Shown: one piece after another, positions 14,685 to 25,604 of the stretch
How the letters are laid out: every line of letters starts with the position of its first letter
How positions within the stretch are numbered: position 1 is the stretch's first letter
The notes under the pieces: generated by a model
The model's input: the letters and a program-made list of their open reading frames with translations, nothing else
Database searches by the model: none
Told to the model about the DNA's origin: nothing
Assembly (NCBI GenBank): GCA_947034885.2
Contig: OX344753.2
Span: 12,462,001-12,526,000, forward strand
Length of the DNA stretch: 64,000 nucleotides
Origin: Thuidium tamariscinum
Taxonomy: Eukaryota; Streptophyta; Bryopsida; Hypnales; Thuidiaceae
Reading direction: 5' to 3'
Translations under genes and position numbers: made by a program

Positions 14685-15762
14685 TTTGATGTATTATTTT
14701 TTAGAATACCTAACTATATTTTTCACTTTTAATTAATTTTTAGTACATAAGGCTGTCCAAGCTACTAAAAAGCTATAGTACTTATTATTTGTAGTAGGTA
14801 CCAAGCAAACCACATATACCAACAAAAGACTTGACGAGTAAGTGTATCAATAGGAAATAGGACATGTACTCAAAATTTAACAAACAAAAATATTTCACCT
14901 TGGAATTTCACCAATTGTCTATTGAAGCAGAAAAATATATCAATTGGAATTCTTTTGACAATTTATATGTTACACCAAAATTCAATAAGACTAGGAGATT
15001 AATCAACTTGAAAATGAATCCATTTGCTTGGCACTGAAAAAGAGGTGCTTTTAGGTTGTGATGAATTCTTTCTTCAAGCTATCATTTCCCAACAATTCGT
15101 CTTTACTCTCAACTCTAAAAAAATGCTATAAGACATTTCATCCTTTTAAAAAGATCAATTCAACTAATAAAGTAAATGCAAAACCAATCACGATTCTAAT
15201 TGAATGTGAAGAGGGAGAAGAGTATATACATGATCACTCTAAGGTCTACTTCTTAATGGGTGCATCAAAGGTATAATTCACCATCTAAGTCCATGATGCA
15301 CAAATAGTTGAGCCATTTGCCAACAACTTAGATACTTTATTCACACTAGTTTTTTTAGATTAGAGTTATCCTCTTTCAAACCACTTTGATGGTAAGAGTT
15401 ACAAAATTGTATGGAAAGAACAACCACAACATATGTGATTTGATTATGTCAAAAATACTCACAAGTGAAATTAGGCCAAGTACCTTTACATGTATCAACC
15501 TCGCAAATAGTAGAAAATAATTACCAATTTAATTTAGTTCTTTGACATATATTCTAACTATATTCCAACCACGAGATTCTTCTTTTGTTGATAAAAGCTA
15601 GTTGACTTCTATATCTTTAAGACTTGAAGTAGTAAGATTCTCCATTAGAAGCTTCTTAGATCTTAATTAATGTTTTGCTAATAAGAAGAGAATAAAAATT
15701 TATTTCTAAATTATTTTTGATTTATTAGATTTTTCAAATACTAATATAAATCCTCTTTTTCA

Positions 15763-16415
15763 CCCCTAAATGCTTGAGGCACCAAAATTTGGTGTTTGGA
15801 AAATTTTGAAGTTAAATAAAACTTAATCAAGTTGATATTTTTAGTAGTTTATATTTTTGAAGAATTTTCTTCAAAGTCTATTTCAAGCATCATAAAACCA
15901 ATTTAAAAAATGATTGACTATGATTTTTTAATTCAAGATTTTGTGCAAGGGTAGGTACCATTGCAATCTTGACTTTCTCTAATGTTAAAGGCTCTTAGAG
16001 ATATGCTTCAAATACACTAGATCTTGGAGAAAAAATCACACCCTAAACTCATTTGAAAAAATTGTAGAGTAGATCGAATTTGAGAAGCCGTAAATTGATT
16101 GGGGTTATGTATGTTAAGCCCTTTCACCTCATATTTTTTTCGTGACCAATTTTTAAAATTTGACTTGTGAAAAGAGGATTAAAAGACTTCACATTAATTT
16201 TGCAATTTTGACACCTTCATAATCAAACATTATAATCTTTCACTCCATAAGTGATATTGTGGTGTTTTCCTTTCCTGAGTGATCTCTAACATGCTTAGAT
16301 TGAATTTGTATAGTTACATTTTAAAAAATTTGATAAAACTCATCATAAAGTTGACTTTTTCTTCACTTTAGAGCAAATTTCTGGAAGCTCAAAAAAGACC
16401 TTGGGCATTTAGGAA
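15763..16415. mobile_element. TTAA-flanked MITE, family A copy 2
   Basis: A 653-bp copy of the element at 489-1143, in the same orientation and alignable end to end. The left end is CCCCTAAATGCTTGAGGC. The right end is GGGCATTTAGGAA followed by TTAA at 16416-16419. The left flank is TTCA instead of TTAA, and the right tip has two changed bases, so this copy is older or more decayed. Comparing the two copies extends the inverted repeat to about 18 bases (CCCCTAAATGCYYRAGGC). No coding capacity. Confidence 0.75.
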
Positions 16416-16419
16416 TTAA

Positions 16420-17160
16420 AAATGTGTAGTAACACCAATAGTATTAACAATAACAATTATATTCTAGAAAACATACCAACTTAGAAATAAGCTAAAAAAG
16501 AATTTTAATGAAAATTCTATGAATATTGTAAAATCATATTCTCTTATCCAAAAATATCATATAAAATAGGGCACCAATTACAAAGTATTAGTGTAGTCAT
16601 TAAAAAAAGGATATTCCTTCTCCATCAAGTCTTCAATCTTATAAGGCTAAGAAAGATTAACCTCCCTTTCTACCTATTAAAAGGTAAATATAAAAATTGC
16701 CCCTATTTTGTGCCACATAAATTTTGTATTTCTTCACATTGTCTAGCAAAATTAGAACTTCCAGTTCCAAAATTGAATTTAGAATTTGCAAATTTTTTTT
16801 ATATATGGCAAATAAAAAATTCAATGTTTTTTCTAGGAATAAAAATAGGGCAATGGGGGGGTCAATTTTCCTTGGCCATCTTACAATATCCACCATTTTT
16901 TTGTGCAAAATCAAAAGTTTAAAGATTTAGTAAAGATTTTTAATTCATATAAGAATCAAATGAATTAAAACCTTTTATTTTATTTTTTGTGTAATGTATT
17001 GTACAATAAAACAAAACCACTTGTACAATGTAGTTTTTCCCTACTCACATAAAAGTGTAAACATCTTGAAACTTAACAAAAACAATTCCAATTTCGGAGA
17101 ACTAAAATTCTTTTGGATTCTATTAGAAATCTAACCTAAATACCCATGTGTGTGAAACAC
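16420..17160. other. Intergenic DNA upstream of RH17
   Basis: AT-rich up to about 17.1 kb, then base composition rises sharply as the RH17 gene island begins. Open frames at 16650-16930 overlap on both strands and look like chance. No feature seen. Confidence 0.4.
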
Positions 17161-17197
17161 TAGGTTAGAGCATCACTACAATTGCCACTGGGCAATA

Positions 17198-17211
17198 AGG
17201 GTTTAGGGTTT
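17198..17211. promoter_or_regulatory. Telo-box upstream of RH17
   Basis: GGGTTTAGGGTTTTT is the reverse form of the telo-box AAACCCTAA. It lies about 330 bases upstream of the RH17 start codon. Telo-boxes are known promoter elements of plant ribosome-biogenesis and translation genes, which suits an RH17 promoter. Confidence 0.55.
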
Positions 17212-17396
17212 TTTTGCTTGGCTCTGTGTTGTGGGACAATAAAATTGGCTAGGCAAAGCCAATCCCTGGGTTTGTAGTGCCGCCGTGGGATGCTCTCAGG
17301 GTTAAATTTGTGATGCGTGTCTGAAATCTAAGACAGTTGAAGATTTCAGGGGAAGCCCCAAAGTTTGCAACCTTGTCCGAATGCTCTCTCCTCTGT

Positions 17397-17449
17397 TTTA
17401 GGGTTTACAGGGTTACAGGGTTACAGGGTTACAGGGTTTAGGGTTTAAG
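17397..17449. promoter_or_regulatory. Telomere-like tandem array in RH17 promoter or leader
   Basis: Seven consecutive telomere-related units: TTTAGGG, TTTACAGGG, three TTACAGGG, TTTAGGG and TTTAAGG. It ends 88 bases before the RH17 ATG, so it lies in the core promoter or leader. It combines two canonical plant telomere units with a tandem run of a variant unit. Confidence 0.7.
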
Positions 17450-17536
17450 GTCGTCCACGTTCAAACTTCCTGGTTTCCATGCTTCCGGATTTTTTTCAAG
17501 CAGCGAGCGTCGACGTTCCACTCCTGGACGGCAACA

Positions 17537-20500
17537 ATGCCGTTGCGGTGTAGAAAGCGGAAAGATTACTCAGCCAAGGAAAAAATCGTTCCAGAGTCTG
17601 GTGACGCGGACGAAGAAAGGCCGCAGCAGGGCAAGGCTCGTAATGGACAAAGAACGGTGAGTAACGCCGGTGCCAAAGCCAACAAGGACACGATTTTTGC
17701 AGCAGGGCGGTTCCACGACCTCGGACTTGCACCGGCTCTGAGCGATCACATTCATGGTTAGTGCCTTGTCACGTTTTTTTAACGGTATTCGAAGTTCGAG
17801 TGTAATTACTCAGTTGGTATGTGTGCACTGTTCTTGTCATGGAGTTGTGGATTGTTGTGGAGATGGGAGACGGCGTCCCTGCGTCCGGAAGTGAGGGTTC
17901 AAACTTGGCTTCAGTTGTTTTGATCAGGTCATTTGGGACTTTATTTTGGCCAATTTGATTTTCATGCAAATGAATCTGGTGATGTGAAATTGGGGCGCAT
18001 CTGAATTCTGCTTCTCACCTAAAATTGCTGTCGAACGTTTCGACACTCAATTCAGGATATAGGGAATCCATAAAATCTCTTACGACAAGAATGACTCTCC
18101 TAAATTTAGATTCTGAAATAAAGAAGGGATGTATGCAGTGCCATAAACTCAAAGACAAGAATTACTATCCTAGATTTAGGTTCTGAAATAAAGAAGGGTA
18201 CGCGGTGATGCAATTAGGTGGGGGTGCAAGCAGGTGTACTTACCTGAAGTGTCCACGTTTGGTTTCAGTAGTTTTGATTAGTTCAAAGGAGACTTCATTT
18301 TGTCCAATTTCGTTTTCTTGTTTTGACGAGCAACTGCAATGATTCTGTTGATATAGAATTTGGGCCCATGCTTTTCACTATGTGATCGATGAATTTGGTG
18401 TCAAACGTTTGGATATTCAATTCTGGACAGAGGGAGTATGCAGGATGTGACGTATTACATTTTGTAGTGATGTAGTTGTAATTACAGAAGCCAATGCAAA
18501 GGCGGTTTTTACTTTTGGCGGGAATGAATTAGGTTTTACTTCGTTGATCTGACAGTTTTTGTATTTTATTTGGAGCAGACAAACTATCGTTCTCGGCACC
18601 GACTTTGATTCAAAAGTCAGCTATTCCGCTAATTCTTTCAGGGCGAGATGCGTATCCACTCATGTGATTGTTTTATGTGGTTCCATTGTCATACTTGAAT
18701 ATAGGGTTAGTGTTGCTTTAATGGGAGAATTTATGGTGCTCGCCAGCACGCCGAGGCATGTTAGTGTGTTCAGGTTCATTTTGTAATTTCTCTTGATCAG
18801 AAATCTGAGCAATTTTTGTTCTACTATAGCCACGTGAGTTAGCAGATTTGTCCCTTTGCAGACGAATACACGACTTTCGTGTGTCCATGTCGCTTATTCA
18901 AGGTTTCCAACCAATAAGACAATGGCTCCTATATCCCACTCATTTATGAGGAACACATTTTTTGGAGAGTTTAATCTGTTATGTGGCTTCTGAAATTTTT
19001 ATGTTAGAAGATGGTGTTTTGGACCACCAAGCTTTTAAGAGAGGTCTTGCCTTGACCAGCTGCAAACAGACTGGTGAATGCTGATACGGGAACGGGTAAA
19101 ACGATGGTATACCTTGCGCCCATCATCAACGCACTTCAGTCATACGAGCCTCGGATAACGAGAAATGAAGGCACAATGGGTGTGTGAGCTTATCCATATC
19201 CCCTTATTAACCCTGAAGTGTCAAAAGACCCAACTCGGACCTAACGTCATTTTTAGCACTTTTGAGTACTTCATATGGGAATTTCCTCTTGTTCAATATT
19301 ATTTATTTTGTGATCAACACATGCAACACTCTTCACTGATTCTCGTGATGAATAAATTTGACCAGTCTGAATTATATTCTTCACTATATGATCAATTGAA
19401 TTGGTCATTTTAAAAATCATGAATGTTCAGTGTTATAGTGTTATGAAATTAGTTTATAACTCTGGTCATGACGAAAACTGTTCACAGGTTGACATTGGTT
19501 TGTCTTCGAAGCCTTTGACCTGTGTTAGATCATTTCTACAATACTTTTTTGGGGTTAGTAGTACGGTCTGTGGTGGAGTTGCCGGTTTTACTCTCTTCGG
19601 GAGCTGTCTAAATTCTCAAAATTCATTGGGGAAAGGGTTCGACAAAGAGAGTCTAACTGATGAGGTGGCAGCGTTGGTGCTTGTTCCAACTCGGGAGCTT
19701 TGTTTGCAGGTCTGTGCTGTAGCAGAGCAAGTGGTGCACCGGTTTCATTGGCTGGTACCTGGCTGTGTCATGGGGGGTGAGAACCGATCTAAAGAGAAAG
19801 CCCGTCTTCGCAAAGGTCAGCAATCACTTGGAGCATCAGATTAGCCCCTTGAGGATCAGTTGGCCTTAATTGGGCTTTACGTTCTTTTAGTAGTGTTGTG
19901 TAGGTCATTTGGTCATACGGGAACTCTTTTTAGTCCAATTTTATTTAACTCATGCAATGTACGATTTGACACCATGTGAATTTTCTTATTTTCACAGTAT
20001 GATCAATCAGTTGACCATCTTAGAACCATGAATTCTCGGTCCTTTAGAGCTGAAGTGATTGGGCAGTGGCATACTGAATGCCAATCGCGTTTTTGTTACT
20101 TGAAATCAAGGGTAATGTAACCATAAAGAAGTATGGACCTTAGGTTTGAGTATTTGTGATCATTTACTAAAACTGGATAATTAATAGGATCGCTCGTAGA
20201 CATTTCCTGATATGTAAACCTCTTAAAGCTTGGGGGATCATTATGGTCATATTTATCAGAATGCAAGAGTAAGCAGGCAGTGAGAGTTTTTTCCTGGTTT
20301 GACATTGTTGTTGTGTCTTACACGTATGCTGATTTTTGTGACGGGAATCTTGGCAGGTATTACAATTTTAGTGGCTACTCCTGGCCGACTGTTAGATCAT
20401 TTGAAAAACACAGCCTCCTTTCGGCATGATCGTCTCCGATGGCTCGTCTTTGATGAGGCAGACAGGTACTTTTCAGTTTTTGTGCCGCTTTGAGGTTCCT

Positions 20501-23500
20501 ATTTCCGGCACATCACATTCATGTGCAAAATTTCACAACGTTGGATTATGGGACACTTGCATTGTTTTTGATCGATTCTATACCTTGATTATATTGAAAT
20601 CTACGCAGATTGCTTGATCTGGGGTTTGAAAAGGATATCGAAAGCATCTTGGAGGTGCTGGGCTCTAGGGACGATAACAATAGAGTCCGCCAGCATGTTC
20701 TCCTGTCTGCTACTTTAAATGAGCGTGTTGAACAGCTAGCAGTTCTCAGTCTGCATAATCCGGCTACTGTTGGTTTGGAAGAAGCAATGCCATTGGAGGC
20801 GGATTCTCTAAGAGAAATGGGAAATGGAACATTAAGGACTCAATCTGAAGTCCAGAAACATGAAAGAAATTTGGGCGATGCTGGTCCCTCAGATGGATTC
20901 ACGGAGTATAGAATTCCGTCACAGTTAGTCCAAAGTTTTCTGAAAGGTATGCGAGATTACTCTATCCGTGAAGATTCTCTTTTTGTTTAGGCTAGCCCTG
21001 AAAACTAAGATTTGCCTGTCACTGAGGTAAACAGGTAGCTGAGAGAGTGTTGATCCCTATTCATTTGTCAAGGTTTTACTTGCTGGTCTTTAGGAGCAGC
21101 TGGAAGATTCGTATTTATCGTGGTGTTTTGTATGCAGTGCCTTGCAGTCTCCGACTAGTTGCTCTGTTAGGTCTTCTTCAACAAAAATCTCAGGGAAACA
21201 GTTCTTGTAAGGTATTCAGGTTTTCTCAGCAGCCTTCATCATCTTTAAATGTTATGATCAGTTTTCTTTTGATGGAGTGTGGGATGCAGCTATAGAATTT
21301 GGTATGCACTCTTGTTCTTGCAGTGTGGATGTGCTCTGAAATTTTATGAATTGATACATTTGATCGAATTCACGTTATTTTACCCCGCCTGCACCAACGA
21401 AGTAGCGTCAATTCGCTAACTGGGGTGTTACGGCAAATATGCTAGCTGGAAGTTAACGAACCTAGAACTTGCAAGGTAATTAATGGGCATTTAGATATTC
21501 AAGTTCGGTAACTGCTGTTATTTGGTTGGTGCGGGCGGATTTAGCACTTCCAACCATTGGTACAGACACAGTTAATTGCTTCTTCTAAATGAGAACTACG
21601 TAAACTTGTGGGATTGAATGTAAAATGATTGCAACGCAGTTAGCTAGAGTTGACTTCAAAACTCTTAATGACAATACTGGGTTGTTTTAGCTTTTAGTAA
21701 CTAGTTAGCTAATAGGCGCTGCAGTTGGTTTTTGTATATCGTTCTTATATGGGGGCCCTTGTTTGTGCTCTAACAGCTGGTTGTCTTCTTCTCAACCTGT
21801 GATGCGGTGGATTTTCACTACACAATTGTCAACGAATTTCGGTGGTCTCCCACACCCTGGAAAGATGCGGGAGACAAAGATGAGAGGAAGCTTCTTGGGT
21901 GTGAGGTGTTTCGTCTCCATGGCAGCATGGCTCAGAAAGACCGGACAGAAGCATATAGTCAGTTTGGGAAATCGAGTTCAGCGATCTTGCTTTGTACGGA
22001 TGTTGCGGCTAGGGGACTGGACTTTCAAAAAGTTTCTGGCATTGTGCAGTACGAACCCCCTGGCGATGCTGCTGAATATGTTCACAGGTGAGAGAACCTT
22101 CTTGAAAGTCTTGCTGGGTTGATAGCAAGTGAAGAATTTCTGATTGATATTGTGGATGTAATGGTTCATTGCCTCTCGTCCCTCATTTAGATACTCCTAA
22201 GAATCATATAAGGTAAGTACACCTAATTGCCACCCCTTACTTAGAAAGTGACCCCTATAGATTCTTGCCTAAGCGTTCAGGATGTGAACATTAGAGCCTT
22301 GGGTTGGTTTTGGATATACCTATGAACACTTTTGAAATTTCATATTTTATTTATACAATGCCTGAAATCCACTTGCTAACTTAGTTGCGTAGGGATCCTC
22401 ACACAATGCTTTCGAGACCCAACAAATATTAAGTCAGTCTAATAAGTAAGAACATTCTCTGATGTTTGATTGGGCTTTTTAGGGCTTACAATACCTTACA
22501 CGTTATGGGGCTCGACAAAATCCATTTTTAATCGAAGCTTCTTATCTGCTGTGAACGTGTGAGGAACTTTAGATTTTAAGTTTTACCCTTACAACAGAGA
22601 GGGCTTTGCAGTTTTTTTTGTTTTATGAGTTGACCAAATATGTACAAGTTGTTTTTTCAGGGTGGGAAGGACAGCTAGGCTGGGACAGAAAGGAGAAGCC
22701 ATCCTTTTCCTGCAACCAAGTGAGGCAGAGTACATGGAGGAGTTGAAGAAGCATGGCGTGTCGTTACAGGAGCTTTCTCTGCCCAAATTGCTAGATGGGC
22801 TTCAAGACAGGCGAGGGCAGAGAGACGACTCTTTTTCGGCAGTGGAGATGCATCCTCTTGCTGGCTTGATGCAGAAGGCCCTTGATGCCTTTGTAGCTGC
22901 AAAGGTATTGTATTCACTCACTGCTCACTGCTCGCTATCAAACACACTGGTCAGGAATGCTCTCAAAGAAGCTTGAAGGCATTTAAAATCCTATCTAATT
23001 CTTACTCTGTCTCAAAATAAGACCGGCGTTTCCTTTGTGAAATACAGGAGAAATACCGGTCTTATTTTAAGACAGAGGGAGTACAAATTATGTCATAATT
23101 TTTGTCTACCACTATGCAATGATTCAAAAATATTGAAATTTCTGGTGCCCCATGAAAATAAGGCACGTGTTTGAAGCGACAGTAGCATGTTGGGGCTCAT
23201 CATTCCAATTAATGAATTCCTTATATCTAGTAGCATTGTAACATATGGTTATTTGAATAGTGACGTTCAAAGATTGCCAAATAGGGGTTTAAGGTTTTAA
23301 ATCAATGCAAAGAACAGTAGGGTTCTCGCTTGTTTGTTCAACGAGTTCAACAAAGTAGGATTGACAAGTACGAAACCCACTACTAGCAAATTGTAGTTTG
23401 ACAATTTAGCATTAGTTAAGTATATATGATCTCTAATGCTTTCACGAAATAATGGCTTAGTCTGAGTGCAAGTATAGCATACTTTATCAATATTATTAAG

Positions 23501-23925
23501 GTTTGCATGAAAGGTTGAACTGACGATTATACGAAATAAAGGGTCATGAAGTATTTACACGTGTCTACTTGGAGTAGACCCTTTTGTCATGAACCACTTG
23601 TTGTCACCACTTGATTTCATGTGTTCAATCACGAACATGTCCATGTTTGTTTGTGATTGGTCAGCCGGATGCTCGGCTGCTCGCTGTGGACGCCTTTCGG
23701 TCCTACGTGCGAGCTTACGCTGCTCATCGAGGGGAGCTGAAGTCCATTTTCCAGGTTCGGAAACTCCATTTGGGTCATGTGGCTAAGAGCTTCGGCTTGC
23801 GGGATGCCCCCTCCTTGTTTGGCAAGTCAGTGAACAAACAGAGCTTGAAGAAGGAGAAGGATCGGAATGTAAAGAAGCGGATGAGGAAGAAGAGGCGCCT
23901 TACACCTGGAGCCATGGAGGATTAG
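17537..23925 (+). CDS. RH17: DEAD-box ATP-dependent RNA helicase 17 (DDX31/Dbp7 family)
   Basis: Ten exons with GT-AG junctions and continuous frame: 17537-17756, 18579-18651, 19070-19179, 19672-19815, 20357-20465, 20609-20946, 21138-21211, 21777-22087, 22661-22904, 23665-23925; 627 residues, close to the plant RH17 length. Helicase motifs appear in order: Q-motif region ([13 protein letters not shown]), motif I ADTGTGKT, Ia PTREL, TPGR, II DEAD, III SAT, V ARGLDF, and VI HRVGRTAR split across exons 8 and 9. The C-terminus holds the DDX31-type segment ([19 protein letters not shown]) and a basic nuclear or nucleolar tail (KKRMRKKRR). Dbp7-family helicases remodel RNA in early 60S subunit assembly in the nucleolus. 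Exon 2 is only 73 bases and was found by phase. Two telo-box clusters lie upstream. The gene faces SLP2 tail to tail. Confidence 0.94.
17906..18432. repeat. Diverged tandem duplication within RH17 intron 1
   Basis: A block near 17906-18130 recurs diverged near 18156-18432. Matching pieces are TTGATCAGGTCATTTGGGAC against TTGATTAGTTCAAAGGAGAC, GTCGAACGTTTCGACACTCA against GTCAAACGTTTGGATATTCA, and two copies of TCTGAAATAAAGAAGGG (18112 and 18183). Similar text occurs in later RH17 introns and near 39.06-39.19 kb, so the unit may be a dispersed repeat and not only a local duplication. Confidence 0.5.
21379..21542. repeat. Inverted repeat in RH17 intron 7, MITE-like
   Basis: CCCGCCTGCACCAACGAA near 21385 faces TTGGTTGGTGCGGGCGG near 21519, giving a roughly 160-bp foldback with about 20-base imperfect arms. 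No target duplication was identified. It may be a small foldback transposon inside the intron. Confidence 0.4.
23003..23083. mobile_element. Stowaway-like MITE (Tc1/mariner type)
   Basis: An 81-bp near-perfect foldback in RH17 intron 9. The left arm starts TACTCTGTCTCAAAATAAG and the right arm, read in reverse, TACTCCCTCTGTCTTAAAAT; both continue through AAGACCGG. The CTCCCTCYGTC-CAAAATAAG end and TA target are the known signature of plant Stowaway elements. The left end lacks about four bases. The loop between the arms is only a few bases, so the transcribed intron would form a long hairpin. Confidence 0.75.
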
Positions 23926-24097
23926 AGCAAGCCCTGCAAGTACTATTTGATCACTGGAACAGGTCGAAGGACATGGGAAGCGTGACCCAATAGAAGATGT
24001 GGTCCTGCAGTGGAATGGCACCGTGGTTTTTTCATTTGGGGGGGCTCATGAAGCTGGCTGTCACAACCAGGTCTTGTCCTGGTGTTTCCTCCTGGGT

Positions 24098-24116
24098 CAC
24101 CACCACCACCACCACC
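24098..24116. repeat. CAC trinucleotide repeat in RH17 3' flank
   Basis: About six CAC units in the likely RH17 3' untranslated region, flanked by GGGTCAC and AGTGAC so that a small stem is possible. Confidence 0.8.
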
Positions 24117-24119
24117 AGT

Positions 24120-25604
24120 GACTGCAGTTTTGGTTTCCTATGAAACCAGATGATTGAACTTGGGCTTTGGATACTAGTAGGAATTTTACCGTAAACTTTA
24201 GGGACCCAAATGAGTCCAACAGAAAGTTCAACAAGCTGAAACCCCGCATAGTTTTGAGGGTATTTTATGATTTCCTGACCTGAAATAGCATTGGATTGAA
24301 CATGGAGCGGACTAGGAGCATGTTAGTTAATTCTCTGCAAAGCACGGGGCCAAGCCTTGCTCTTCAGGCCGCGTGTTTGTGCATCTCGGCTGGGACGTGA
24401 CAACCTGCTTGTTTTATTGCAATTGATGCAATTACATGAGGCAATTTTTTCTATCTTGTTTTGTTCATTCTATGGTTCATTTGGCGATTGTTGTCGACTT
24501 TGTTTTAAGCTTCTTTCTGTACGATATGCGGCTTTCAGCAGTTGTTTCAGTGACTTGTAAGAATTCGTTGACCATCAAAAAATCTGGGTAGTCCAATTCC
24601 AGATACAGCATCGGATTGGACATATTAATTGACGTACACATTTAGTGACAAGTTTTTCTATATGTTGTGCCAAGTCCAATGACACATGACATTCTCAGTT
24701 TGAATCATTATTGCACATACTATCTATATTAAAAGCAACAAGAATAACATTCCATGAATGCAGTGCCATATTTGAGCATGATAAGGTTTAGCTCATAAAC
24801 TGACTTCCAAATGAAAAATGCTAATTGTTGAATTATCAATTCAATGGTGTATGTGTCACCATGTTTTAGTACATAATTCGTATTCTAAGAGTCAAATATA
24901 CTACCATATATGCTTTTCCCCACAAACCTTAATGCATACGATGTTGATCAGTGTTCTAGTTTCACATCAGTTGAGAAAGTGGAAAATTATTCAATGATTT
25001 GGGTATAACTTACAGAATTGAGTACGTTTGGTTATCCTTATCATTCCATGTGCCATCCCATCTTCATATGCATACAATAGACTCAAGTAGCACCAAGTCC
25101 GTTGGGTTCATTCTGCATAGCATGAAACTTAATGAATATTCTAATTTCATAGACTTTCAAGCAACAATGCTAAGATGAAGAGCACTTCATAGATTCTGCA
25201 CTAGCATGTCATCTTCCAAGTGTCACATAAGATGCCACAAAGCATAGGTACCTGATTGGAGTAAAAAAGTTCCTCAATCGTACTTGGCATTCCTCTAGTG
25301 TGTTAGCCACTTGCTATGACATGCTTCAACTTCATTGCCTTTTCTCTAATTTTTCCCAGTGTGGTAAAGCCTCTGAGGAATGAGAGTTTTTTGTACATGA
25401 TGACAGCCAATTGGTGATAGCAGGTTCAACAGCATCTCTGCTGGTGTATCCTGGCAATATCTTGTAACTTACAATGCGACACTGTCTGTGGACTTAAACC
25501 TGCAACACGGCCAGACTTAAAACTATGGGAGCACAAATGTGGCATCCATTCTGAGCTTAAACCTTAAAATTATTTCAACAAAGTGTTGCAGGTTTAGCCA
25601 CCTA
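24120..25604. other. Intergenic region between convergent RH17 and SLP2
   Basis: Must contain the 3' untranslated regions of both genes. No frame here looks like a gene, and I see no structured RNA. Confidence 0.5.

Noticed and set aside
16657-16930. Three overlapping open frames
   Set aside because: Both strands are open over the same low-complexity bases, which points to chance.
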